Assembly: GCA_027306955.1 (NCBI GenBank)
Contig: DAHUXX010000063.1
Coordinates: 1-14,246 of the forward strand
DNA length: 14,246 bases
Direction: 5' to 3'
Origin: Acetobacteraceae bacterium
Lineage (GTDB): Bacteria; Pseudomonadota; Alphaproteobacteria; Acetobacterales; Acetobacteraceae
Position 1 is the stretch's first letter. Each line of letters begins with the position of its first letter. Shown piece after piece: positions 1 through 6,387 of this stretch. A program made the position numbers and the translations under genes. The notes under the pieces were generated by a model, which saw only the letters and a list, made by a program, of their open reading frames with translations, searched no databases and was not told where the DNA came from.

Positions 1-188
1 GGCGCTGGCGGCGCTCGCCGCGGTCATCCCTGCTCGCCAAGTCCCCGGGGTCGGCGCTGGAGCGCAACGTCGCCGCGATCGGCACACCCGAGGCGCTCTC
101 GCTCGGCACCGGGCGGACCACCGTGCTCCAGGGCGCGGTGCACCTGGTGATCTTCGGCGTCTACCTGTTCACCGCGATCGTTCCGTAG
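1..188 (+). pseudogene. C-terminal part of a calcium/proton antiporter (ChaA/Cax type), apparently frameshifted and internally deleted
   Basis: The frame ending at the TAG at 186-188 gives a typical ChaA-family C-terminus (GTGRTTVLQGAVHLVIF followed by a hydrophobic tail ending AIVP). These inner-membrane proteins exchange Ca2+ for protons. Just before it, 30-95 encodes LLAKSPGSALERNVAAIG. As I recall the family, that matches a segment far upstream, before the second half of the transporter, so some 80-90 residues including several membrane helices seem to be missing around 96-104. Upstream of 30 the hydrophobic reading (ALAALAAVI) lies in another frame, as if one extra C sat in the CCC at 28-30. 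I infer a decayed gene. Assembly error is the main alternative. The 5' end is outside the window. Family assignment is fairly safe; pseudogene status is less so. Confidence 0.55.
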
Positions 189-193
189 GCGGT

Positions 194-210
194 GCCCGCA
201 TCCAGCGGGC
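194..210. terminator. Hairpin between convergent antiporter remnant and dnaJ
   Basis: GCCCGC (194-199) and GCGGGC (205-210) form a perfect 6-bp stem around a 5-base loop, which can be extended by flanking GC pairs with a small bulge. It fills the 24-base gap between two converging stop codons, where a bidirectional terminator is expected. No T-run follows on either strand, so Rho-independent activity is uncertain. Confidence 0.4.
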
Positions 211-212
211 CG

Positions 213-1352
213 CTAGCCCTTCTCACCTTCGAAGAACTCGCGGACCTTGGCGAAGAACCCCTCGGATTGCGGGTGGTGCTTGGTGTTCTTCGCGCCCTCG
301 GCGTCGAACTGCTCCAGCAGCTCGCGCTGGCGCCGCGTGAGGTGCTGCGGCGTCTCCACCTGCAGGTGGATGAACATGTCGCCGCGCGCGGCGCTGTTGA
401 GCACGGAGAAGCCCTTGCCGCGCAGGCGCTGCTGATCGCCGGTCTGCACGCCCGGCGTGATCTTCACCTTCGCCACGCTGCCGTCGATCGTGGGCACCTC
501 GACCTCGCCGCCGAGTGCGGCCTGCGTCATGCGCAGCGGCACGCGGCAATGGATGTGCGCACCGTCGCGCTGGAACAGCGGGTGCGGGCGGATTGCGACA
601 TGGACATAAAGATCGCCGGGTACCGCGCCTGGCCCGCCGGCCTCGCCCTCGCCGGCGAGGCGGATGCGCATGCCGTCCTCCAGCCCTGCGGGGATGGAGA
701 TCTGCAGGCTGCGCTCGCGCGCGACGGTGCCAGCGCCGCGGCAGATGCGGCATGGGTTGCGGATGACGCGGCCGGAGCCGCCGCAGGTCGCACAGGTGCG
801 CTCGACGAGGAAGAAGCCCTGCTGCGCGCGGATGCGGCCATGGCCGCCACAGGTGGAGCAGACGTCGGAGCCGCGCTCCTTGTTCTCCGAGCCGGTGCCG
901 TTGCAGGCCTCGCAGGCGACACGGGTCTGCACGCGGATGGTGCGCTTGGCGCCGGCGAAAGCCTCCTGCAGGTCGATCTCGACATCGGCGCGGATGTCGG
1001 CGCCTGCACGTGGGCCGCGCTGCTGACGCCCGCGACCCATGAAGTCGCCGAACATCTGGTCGAAGATGTCGCCGAGGCCGGCGCCACCCATGCCGCCCAT
1101 GTCGAAGCCGCCGGGACCGCCGCCCTGCTCGAACGCGGCGTGGCCGAAACGATCATAGGCAGCGCGCTTCTGGTCGTCCTTCAGCACGTCGTAGGCCTCG
1201 TTCAGCTCCTTGAACTTGGCCTCGGCCGCCTTGTCGCCCGGGTTGCGGTCCGGGTGGTACTGCATCGCGAGCTTGCGGTAGGCGCGCTTGAGCTCGTCGG
1301 CGCTGGCGCCTTTGGACACGCCGAGGACGGAATAGAAATCGGCTTTGGCCAT
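213..1352 (-). CDS. dnaJ: Chaperone protein DnaJ (Hsp40)
   Basis: Cytoplasmic co-chaperone of DnaK. It binds unfolded proteins, delivers them to DnaK and stimulates DnaK ATPase. The 379-residue protein has the full type I layout: a J domain (about 1-70) with the HPD motif at 33-35; a Gly/Phe-rich linker (about 76-113); a zinc domain with four CxxCxGxG-type repeats starting at Cys147, Cys165, Cys187 and Cys201; and C-terminal substrate-binding and dimerisation domains. Length matches the family. The ATG at 1352 is supported by GGAG six bases upstream (complement of 1359-1362). It lies 119 bases downstream of dnaK on the same strand, separated by a palindrome cluster, so co-transcription with dnaK is likely. 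No key residue is missing. Confidence 0.98.
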   Translation of the reverse strand: MAKADFYSVLGVSKGASADELKRAYRKLAMQYHPDRNPGDKAAEAKFKELNEAYDVLKDDQKRAAYDRFGHAAFEQGGGPGGFDMGGMGGAGLGDIFDQMFGDFMGRGRQQRGPRAGADIRADVEIDLQEAFAGAKRTIRVQTRVACEACNGTGSENKERGSDVCSTCGGHGRIRAQQGFFLVERTCATCGGSGRVIRNPCRICRGAGTVARERSLQISIPAGLEDGMRIRLAGEGEAGGPGAVPGDLYVHVAIRPHPLFQRDGAHIHCRVPLRMTQAALGGEVEVPTIDGSVAKVKITPGVQTGDQQRLRGKGFSVLNSAARGDMFIHLQVETPQHLTRRQRELLEQFDAEGAKNTKHHPQSEGFFAKVREFFEGEKG

Positions 1353-1367
1353 CGAGAACTCCAGAAA

Positions 1368-1469
1368 GTCCAGGGCTCCGCCCTGGACCCGCTGGGGCCT
1401 TGGGCCCCAGACCCCGAAACCAGGGTCCGGGGTCTAGGCCCCGGTGGGGTCCAGGGACAAAGCCCCTGG
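1368..1469. repeat. Cluster of GC-rich palindromes between dnaK and dnaJ
   Basis: The 119-base dnaK-dnaJ gap is almost entirely packed with inverted repeats. First, GTCCAGGGC (1368-1376) pairs with GCCCTGGAC (1380-1388) around a 3-base loop. Second, CTGGGGCC (1392-1399) pairs with GGCCCCAG (1403-1410) around TTG. Third, AGACCCCG (1409-1416) pairs with CGGGGTCT (1428-1435). Fourth, CCAGGG (1451-1456) pairs with CCCTGG (1464-1469). The core CCAGGG/CCCTGG recurs, as in REP-like intergenic repeats that I recall from Acetobacteraceae. In the mRNA these could attenuate dnaJ expression or protect the upstream dnaK message from 3' exonucleases. The function is inferred; the palindromes are seen directly. 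Confidence 0.75.
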
Positions 1470-1471
1470 CC

Positions 1472-3379
1472 TTACGCCGACTTCTTCTTCGGATCCACGT
1501 CCTCGAAGTCCGCGTCGACAACCTTGTCGTCCGCGGGCTTCCCACCGCCGGTGGCGCCGGCGGCACCCGCCGCCTGCTCGGCCTTGTAGAGCGTCTCGCC
1601 GAGTTTCATCGCCGCCTGCGAGAGCCGATCGGTTGCCGACTTGAGCGCCTCGGTATCGTTGCCCTCGAGCGCGCCGCGGACCGCGGCGAGCGCCGCCTCG
1701 GCCTCGCCCTTCTCCTGGGCGCCGAGTTTGTCGCCATGCTCCTTCAGGTTCTTCTCGACCTGATGGATCATCGCGTCGGCCTGGTTGCGCGCCTCGACCT
1801 GCTCGCGCCGCGCGCGGTCGGCCTCGGCATTCGCCTCCGCCTCGCGCACCATCGCCTGGATGTCGGTCTCGGACAGGCCGCCCGAGGCCTGGATGCGAAT
1901 CTGCTGCTCCTTGCTCGTCGCCTTGTCTTTCGCGGAAACCGAAACGATGCCGTTGGCGTCGATGTCGAATGTCACCTCGATCTGCGGCACGCCGCGCGGC
2001 GCAGACGGGATGCCCGTCAGGTCGAAATTGCCGAGCAGCTTGTTGTCCGCCGCCATCTCGCGCTCGCCCTGGTAGACCTTGATGGTCACCGCGGTCTGCC
2101 CGTCCTCGGCCGTCGAGAAGGTCTGGCTCTTCTTGGTCGGGATCGTGGTGTTGCGCTCGATGAGCCGGGTGAACACGCCGCCCAGCGTCTCGATACCGAG
2201 CGACAGCGGCGTCACGTCGAGCAGCAGCACGTCCTTCACGTCGCCCTTCAGAACCGCGCCCTGAACGGCCGCACCGATCGCCACCACCTCGTCGGGGTTG
2301 ACGTTGCGCGCCGGCTCCTTGCCGAAGAACTTCTTCACCGTCTCGATCACCGCCGGCATGCGGGTCATGCCGCCGACCAGGATCACCTCGTCGATCTCCC
2401 CCGCCGTCACGCCGGCATCCTTCAGCGCGGCTCGGCAGGGGTCGAGCGTGCGGTTGATGAGATCCTCGACCAGGCTCTCGAGCTTGGCCCGCGTCAGCTT
2501 CATCACCAGGTGCTTCGGCCCGGACGCGTCAGCGGTGATGAACGGCAGGTTGATCTCGGTTTCCTTTGACGAGGAGAGCTCGATCTTCGCCTTCTCCGCC
2601 GCTTCCTTGAGGCGCTGCAGCGCAAGCTTGTCGCGGCGCAGGTCGATCCCCTGGTCGCGCTTGAACTCCTCGGCCAGGTAGTCGATCACCCGCAGGTCGA
2701 AGTCCTCGCCGCCGAGGAACGTGTCGCCGTTGGTGGACTTCACCTCGAACACGCCGTCGCCGATCTCGAGCACCGAGATGTCGAACGTGCCGCCGCCCAG
2801 GTCATAGACCGCGATGGTGCCGGTCTTGCGCTGCTCGAGCCCGTAGGCGAGCGCGGCCGCGGTCGGCTCGTTGATGATGCGCAGGACCTCGAGGCCGGCG
2901 ATGCGGCCCGCGTCCTTGGTCGCCTGGCGCTGGCTGTCGTTGAAGTAGGCGGGGACGGTGATGACGGCCTGCGTCACCTTCTCGCCGAGGAACGCCTCGG
3001 CGGTCTCCTTCATCTTGCCGAGGACGAACGCGCTGATCTGGCTCGGCGCGTATTTCTCGCCGCGCGCCTCGACCCAGGCGTCGCCGTTGTCGCCGCGCAC
3101 GATGGAGTAGGGCACCATGCCCTTGTCTTTGCTCACCAAGGGGTCGTCGTAGCGGCGCCCGATCAGGCGCTTCACGGCGAAGAAAGTGTTGGTCGGGTTG
3201 GTGACCGCCTGGCGCTTCGCGGCCTGGCCCACCAGGCGCTCGCCGCTATCGGTGAACGCGACGATCGAGGGGGTGGTGCGCGCGCCCTCGCTGTTCTCGA
3301 TGACCCGGACGTCCTTGCCGTCCATGATCGCGACGCACGAATTCGTCGTGCCGAGGTCGATGCCGATGACCTTGCTCAT
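1472..3379 (-). CDS. dnaK: Molecular chaperone DnaK (Hsp70)
   Basis: ATP-dependent cytoplasmic chaperone that cycles on unfolded peptides with DnaJ and GrpE. The 635-residue protein is of normal length. The nucleotide-binding domain (about 1-380) shows GIDLGTTNS at 6-14, the conserved Lys70 region (FFAVKRLIG), VPAYFNDSQRQA from about 142, NEPTAAALAYG from 170, DLGGGTFD at 193-200 and VGGMTRMP at 335-342. The interdomain linker VLLLDVTPLSLG (384-395) leads to the peptide-binding domain. The helical lid ends in a Gly/Ala-rich stretch and an acidic VVDADFEDVD tail. AAGGAG (complement of 3387-3392) sits 7 bases before the ATG, a strong ribosome site. It is 146 bases from grpE, with its own candidate promoter, so it may be read both from that promoter and from upstream genes. 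Confidence 0.99.
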   Translation of the reverse strand: MSKVIGIDLGTTNSCVAIMDGKDVRVIENSEGARTTPSIVAFTDSGERLVGQAAKRQAVTNPTNTFFAVKRLIGRRYDDPLVSKDKGMVPYSIVRGDNGDAWVEARGEKYAPSQISAFVLGKMKETAEAFLGEKVTQAVITVPAYFNDSQRQATKDAGRIAGLEVLRIINEPTAAALAYGLEQRKTGTIAVYDLGGGTFDISVLEIGDGVFEVKSTNGDTFLGGEDFDLRVIDYLAEEFKRDQGIDLRRDKLALQRLKEAAEKAKIELSSSKETEINLPFITADASGPKHLVMKLTRAKLESLVEDLINRTLDPCRAALKDAGVTAGEIDEVILVGGMTRMPAVIETVKKFFGKEPARNVNPDEVVAIGAAVQGAVLKGDVKDVLLLDVTPLSLGIETLGGVFTRLIERNTTIPTKKSQTFSTAEDGQTAVTIKVYQGEREMAADNKLLGNFDLTGIPSAPRGVPQIEVTFDIDANGIVSVSAKDKATSKEQQIRIQASGGLSETDIQAMVREAEANAEADRARREQVEARNQADAMIHQVEKNLKEHGDKLGAQEKGEAEAALAAVRGALEGNDTEALKSATDRLSQAAMKLGETLYKAEQAAGAAGATGGGKPADDKVVDADFEDVDPKKKSA

Positions 3380-3386
3380 CCATATG

Positions 3387-3392
3387 CTCCTT
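3387..3392 (-). promoter_or_regulatory. Ribosome binding site of dnaK
   Basis: On the minus strand this reads AAGGAG, 7 bases before the dnaK ATG. It is the clearest Shine-Dalgarno match among the starts examined, fitting high translation of this chaperone. Confidence 0.8.
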
Positions 3393-3399
3393 CAGCAGC

Positions 3400-3433
3400 G
3401 GGTTGCCGGCGGCCCGAAGCACCGCCCGAACCC
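3400..3433 (-). promoter_or_regulatory. Stem-loop in the predicted dnaK 5' leader
   Basis: Nested inverted repeats are visible: GGGTT (3400-3404) pairs with AACCC (3429-3433), and GGCGG (3408-3412) pairs with CCGCC (3422-3426). The structure lies just upstream of the dnaK ribosome site but does not include it. It might stabilise the leader. I see no direct pairing that would hide the ribosome site, so an RNA thermometer is not supported. Confidence 0.4.
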
Positions 3434-3459
3434 CTTGGGATCGGAATGTTGTACGCCGG

Positions 3460-3488
3460 ATGTATGGACCCGGCGGGCCTGAGGCAAG
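3460..3488 (-). promoter_or_regulatory. Candidate heat-shock (RpoH/sigma-32-like) promoter of dnaK
   Basis: On the minus strand CTTG (complement of 3485-3488) is followed after 17 bases by CCATACAT (complement of 3460-3467). This resembles sigma-32 promoters, which have a CTTG-type -35 and a C-rich, CAT-containing -10. A start near 3450 would give a leader of roughly 70 bases. The match is partial. It overlaps the GC-rich hairpin at 3473-3494. Confidence 0.35.
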
Positions 3489-3494
3489 GCCCGC
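3473..3494 (-). terminator. Hairpin after grpE
   Basis: GCGGGCCT (3473-3480) and AGGCCCGC (3487-3494) form a perfect 8-bp stem with a 6-base loop, 31 bases past the grpE stop. No U-run follows on the minus strand, so it may attenuate or stabilise the transcript instead of ending it. It overlaps the -35 of the candidate dnaK promoter. Confidence 0.4.
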
Positions 3495-3525
3495 GGGCGA
3501 ACCCGGCACACAAAATCCGTGCAGT

Positions 3526-4131
3526 TCAGGCCGTCCGGTCGAGCCTGGGGCCAGCCACCTCGGCGGCCGGCGCCTTGGCGACCACGACCATCGCCGGGCG
3601 CAGCAGTCGTCCGTTGAGCAACCAGGCCAGCGACCAGGCCTGCATCACCGTGCCGGGCGGATGCTCGGCGCTTTCCTGCTCCGCCATCGCCTGGTGCTTG
3701 TTGGGGTCGAACAGCGCACCCGTGGGGTCCTCGCGGACGATGCCGTGGCGCTCAAGCGTCGCGAGAAAGCTGCGCTCGGTGCCCTCGAACCCCTCGCGCA
3801 AGCGCGCGACCAGCGCCGGTTCGTCCGGCGCCACGGGAGGAATAGCGGCGAGGCCGCGGCGCAGCGTCTCGGCGACCTCCGCGACGTCGCTGGCGAATTT
3901 CTGCACCGCGAATTGCCGCGCCTCCGCCACCTCGCGCTGGCCGCGGGAGCGGACGTTCTGGGTCTCCGCCTCGGCGCGCATCCAGCGGTCGCGCATCTCG
4001 GCGAGCTCGGCCTCGAGTTCGGCGATGCGGGCGGTGGCGGCCTGCATCACCGCGTCCGGGGAGTCCGGGAGGGGGGCGGTCTGGGCATCGTTGGCGGGCG
4101 TCGGCGCGCCACCGGCGGGATCGTTGCTCAT
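3526..4131 (-). CDS. grpE: Nucleotide exchange factor GrpE
   Basis: Co-chaperone that releases ADP from DnaK and so resets the Hsp70 cycle. The 201-residue product has a low-complexity acidic, Pro/Ala-rich N-terminus (about 1-28), then a charged helix likely to form the dimer coiled coil (about 29-85, with RIAELEAELAEMRDR and the family-typical AEAETQNVR). The C-terminal beta domain contains LERHGI, FDPNKHQAM, HPPGTV and LRPAMVVVAKA, all typical of GrpE. I chose the ATG at 4131. An in-frame TTG at 4167 would add 12 residues; neither start has a good Shine-Dalgarno sequence. It lies 75 bases after hrcA on the same strand, the common hrcA-grpE pair. Confidence 0.95.
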   Translation of the reverse strand: MSNDPAGGAPTPANDAQTAPLPDSPDAVMQAATARIAELEAELAEMRDRWMRAEAETQNVRSRGQREVAEARQFAVQKFASDVAEVAETLRRGLAAIPPVAPDEPALVARLREGFEGTERSFLATLERHGIVREDPTGALFDPNKHQAMAEQESAEHPPGTVMQAWSLAWLLNGRLLRPAMVVVAKAPAAEVAGPRLDRTA

Positions 4132-4206
4132 GTCCGCGGAGGTAAGCGAGAGCACGGCCGGAGACAACCCGCGACACGGCAGACCCGCACGGACGCCCCC
4201 GCGCGG

Positions 4207-5295
4207 CTAGCCCAGCAGGCGGCCGATGACCCGGGCCGTGTAGTCCACCACCGGCACGATCCGACCGTAGTTGATCCGCGTCGGGCCGATGACGCCGATG
4301 GCGCCGACGATCCGCCCCTCGCCGTTGCGCGCCGGGGCGACCACGGTGGAAATGCCGGAGGCGCCGAACAGCCCACTTTCCGCGCCGATGAAGATGCGCA
4401 CGCCGTCGGAGGACTCGGCCATTTCGAGGAGCCGCAGCATCGTCTCCTGCATCTCCAGCCGCTCGAAGAGCTGGCGGATGGCGGCCAGCCGCTCGATCTC
4501 GTGGATGTCGTCGAACAGCCGGGCCTGGCCGCGGATGATAAGGCTGGCGCCCCGCCCCTCGCCGGACCAGGTGGCGAGCCCGGCCTCCACCACCTGCTGG
4601 GTGAGCTGGTCGAGCGCGGTGCGGTCCGCGGCAACGTCCTCGGCCACCAGGCGGCGGAGGTCCGCGAGCGGGCGGCGGCCGGCGAGGCGCGCGTTGAGGT
4701 AGTTGCCGGCCTCGACGAGCGTGGAGGGCGGGACACCCGGAGGAATCTCGATCACTCGGTTCTCGACGGTGCCGTCGGCGCCGACCAGCACGACGAGGGC
4801 GCGGCCGGAGCCGAGCGGCACGAACTCGATATGGCGAATCGCCCCCTCCGACTTGGGCGCCAGCACGAGGCTCGCCGCGGCCGAAAGCCCCGAGAGCATG
4901 GCGGAGGCCTCGGCCAGCGTGTCCTCGAGCGAGCGGCCGGAGGCGGCGAGCGTGCCGCCGATCGCCTCGCGGTCCTCGGCGGAGATGTCGCCGAACTGCA
5001 CCAGCCCATCGACGAACAGGCGCAGGCCGCGCTCCGTCGGCAGGCGGCCGGCGGAGGTATGGGGCGAGAACAGCAGGCCGGCCTCGGTCAGATCGGCCAT
5101 GACATTGCGGATCGTCGCCGGCGAGAGGGATATTGGCAGCCGGCGCGAGAGCGTGCGACTGCCAACCGGCTCCCCGGTCTCGACGAAGAGTTCGACAACC
5201 TCGCGCAGCACGGCCGCCGCCCGGGGGTCGAGACCCGGGGGCAAGCCGGACGGCGCGCGGGACGGGCGGGCGGGCTGGTCCATCGCCGGTAACAT
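4207..5295 (-). CDS. hrcA: Heat-inducible transcription repressor HrcA
   Basis: DNA-binding repressor that binds the CIRCE operator of chaperone genes and depends on GroEL for folding. The 362-residue protein is of usual length. A winged-helix domain (about 25-100) contains the HrcA signature SPATIRNVMADL (58-69) followed by PHTSAGRLPTERGLR (78-92). The C-terminal GAF-like and dimerisation region ends in GPTRINYGRIVPVVDY, also typical. The start is ATG 5295; a second in-frame ATG at 5283 is equally possible, and both lack a clear ribosome site. It is 30 bases downstream of the oxidoreductase gene and 75 upstream of grpE, so the three probably form one transcript. No CIRCE-like TTAGCACTC/GAGTGCTAA pair was seen in any intergenic gap of this window, so its main target (probably groESL) should lie elsewhere. 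Confidence 0.96.
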   Translation of the reverse strand: MLPAMDQPARPSRAPSGLPPGLDPRAAAVLREVVELFVETGEPVGSRTLSRRLPISLSPATIRNVMADLTEAGLLFSPHTSAGRLPTERGLRLFVDGLVQFGDISAEDREAIGGTLAASGRSLEDTLAEASAMLSGLSAAASLVLAPKSEGAIRHIEFVPLGSGRALVVLVGADGTVENRVIEIPPGVPPSTLVEAGNYLNARLAGRRPLADLRRLVAEDVAADRTALDQLTQQVVEAGLATWSGEGRGASLIIRGQARLFDDIHEIERLAAIRQLFERLEMQETMLRLLEMAESSDGVRIFIGAESGLFGASGISTVVAPARNGEGRIVGAIGVIGPTRINYGRIVPVVDYTARVIGRLLG

Positions 5296-5325
5296 TGGCG
5301 AGCCCGCCCCGCGCCCGCAAGAACT

Positions 5326-6291
5326 CTATCCGGCGAGAATTGCCTCCACCACGCGCTGCACGGCCAGCGCCTCGGAGAGCGTGGCAAGCGGATGTGCCTC
5401 GCCGCGCGTCATCGCGGCGACGGCGGCAAGCTGGCGCTTGAGCACCAGCGGGCGCGCCTTGTCCTGCGGCAGCGCCGAGGGGTCTGTCTGCCAGGCGCCG
5501 TCCACCAAGCGCTCGGCATGAGCCCAGTCGCGGATGCGCACCGCGCCGGCATCGCCGGTCAGCGTCCAGGTGTTGCTGTCGTCCTTGGCGGTGGTGCCGA
5601 CGCTGCCCTGGAGGCTGACAGGCACCCCGCCGGCGGTAAGCCGGGCCTCGACCGCGGTCTCGCTGCGCCCGTCCGGAGGAAACGTCGCCCGCCCCCCGAG
5701 CAGCGCGAGCGGGCCGAACAGGCGGTGGCTGAGGAACAGGAAATGCGAGACCACCTCCCGCGTGAACCCGCCCTCGGCGCGCCCGTCGAGCCAGGAGGCG
5801 GCGGCGCGCTGCCAGGTGCGCGGCCAGGCGGCGAAGGCGACCTCGATCGCGAGCATCCGCGGCGTGCCGACCGCGCCCTCGGCAAGCCAGGCGCGGATGC
5901 GCTCGGCGGCGAACGAGGTCGCCATGGGGAAGTTCACCGCCGCGCGCGCCGTGGCGTGGGCGGCCACGAACCGTTCCGCCGCGGGCACGTCCGAGGCGAG
6001 CGGCTTCTCACACAGCACCGCGCGGCCGGCAGCAAAGGCGGCCCCGGCGTGCTCCAGGTGCGAGGCGGGGGGCGAGGCGATATAGACGCAATCGGACGCG
6101 GCGATGAGCGCGGCGGGATCGGCAAACCAACTGAGGCCGGGCAGCGAGGTGACGAGGCGCGCGCGCGCCGCCGGCGAGGGATCCCACAGCCCGGTGATCG
6201 TCACGCTGTCCGTGGCGTGCTCGAGCGCCGCACGCAGCATGCGTTCGCCCATGATGCCCGCGCCGATGATGCCAAAGCCGATCGCCGTCAT
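5326..6291 (-). CDS. Gfo/Idh/MocA family NAD(P)-dependent oxidoreductase
   Basis: Predicted soluble dehydrogenase of the family that oxidises or reduces sugars, inositols and related polyols; the substrate cannot be told. The 321-residue protein starts with a Rossmann fold: GFGIIGAGIMG at 5-15 binds the dinucleotide, and CEKPLA (94-99) carries the Lys of the family EKP motif. The C-terminal half fits the GFO/IDH alpha/beta substrate domain; GFTREVVSHFLFLSHRLFG includes His residues where the family has a catalytic or substrate-contacting His. The ATG at 6291 has only a weak AGGGGG-type ribosome site. It heads the hrcA-grpE-dnaK-dnaJ block, 30 bases before hrcA, and is divergent from rph across 96 bases. 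A role in stress or redox balance is not shown by the sequence. Confidence 0.88.
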   Translation of the reverse strand: MTAIGFGIIGAGIMGERMLRAALEHATDSVTITGLWDPSPAARARLVTSLPGLSWFADPAALIAASDCVYIASPPASHLEHAGAAFAAGRAVLCEKPLASDVPAAERFVAAHATARAAVNFPMATSFAAERIRAWLAEGAVGTPRMLAIEVAFAAWPRTWQRAAASWLDGRAEGGFTREVVSHFLFLSHRLFGPLALLGGRATFPPDGRSETAVEARLTAGGVPVSLQGSVGTTAKDDSNTWTLTGDAGAVRIRDWAHAERLVDGAWQTDPSALPQDKARPLVLKRQLAAVAAMTRGEAHPLATLSEALAVQRVVEAILAG

Positions 6292-6329
6292 TGCGTCCCC
6301 CTAATGAAAGCCCAACGGCGCGGCACACC

Positions 6330-6357
6330 TTGCGCCGGCCCCACCTGCCCGTCATAG
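6330..6357 (+). promoter_or_regulatory. Weak candidate promoter for rph-rdgB
   Basis: TTGCGC (6330-6335) and TCATAG (6352-6357), 16 bases apart, are the only -35/-10-like pair I could pick out in the 96-base gap between the divergent oxidoreductase and rph genes. The -10 match is poor. The gap must also hold the promoter for the opposite operon, for which I found no convincing boxes. Confidence 0.2.
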
Positions 6358-6387
6358 GGCGGGCGAACAGATCACGGAACTCCCCCC

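Noticed and set aside
1353..1471. Hidden small gene or small RNA between dnaK and dnaJ
   Set aside because: The gap is explained by stacked palindromes; no start codon with ribosome site and no promoter were seen.
192..1589. Long open frame on the + strand opposite dnaJ (465 codons)
   Set aside because: It is antisense to an unmistakable DnaJ, has Ala/Leu/Arg-rich sequence without motifs, and is expected from codon bias at very high GC.
3403..5292. 629-codon open frame on the + strand over grpE and hrcA
   Set aside because: It mirrors conserved grpE and hrcA on the other strand and shows no domain; its His/Arg/Gly-rich composition is typical of a shadow frame.
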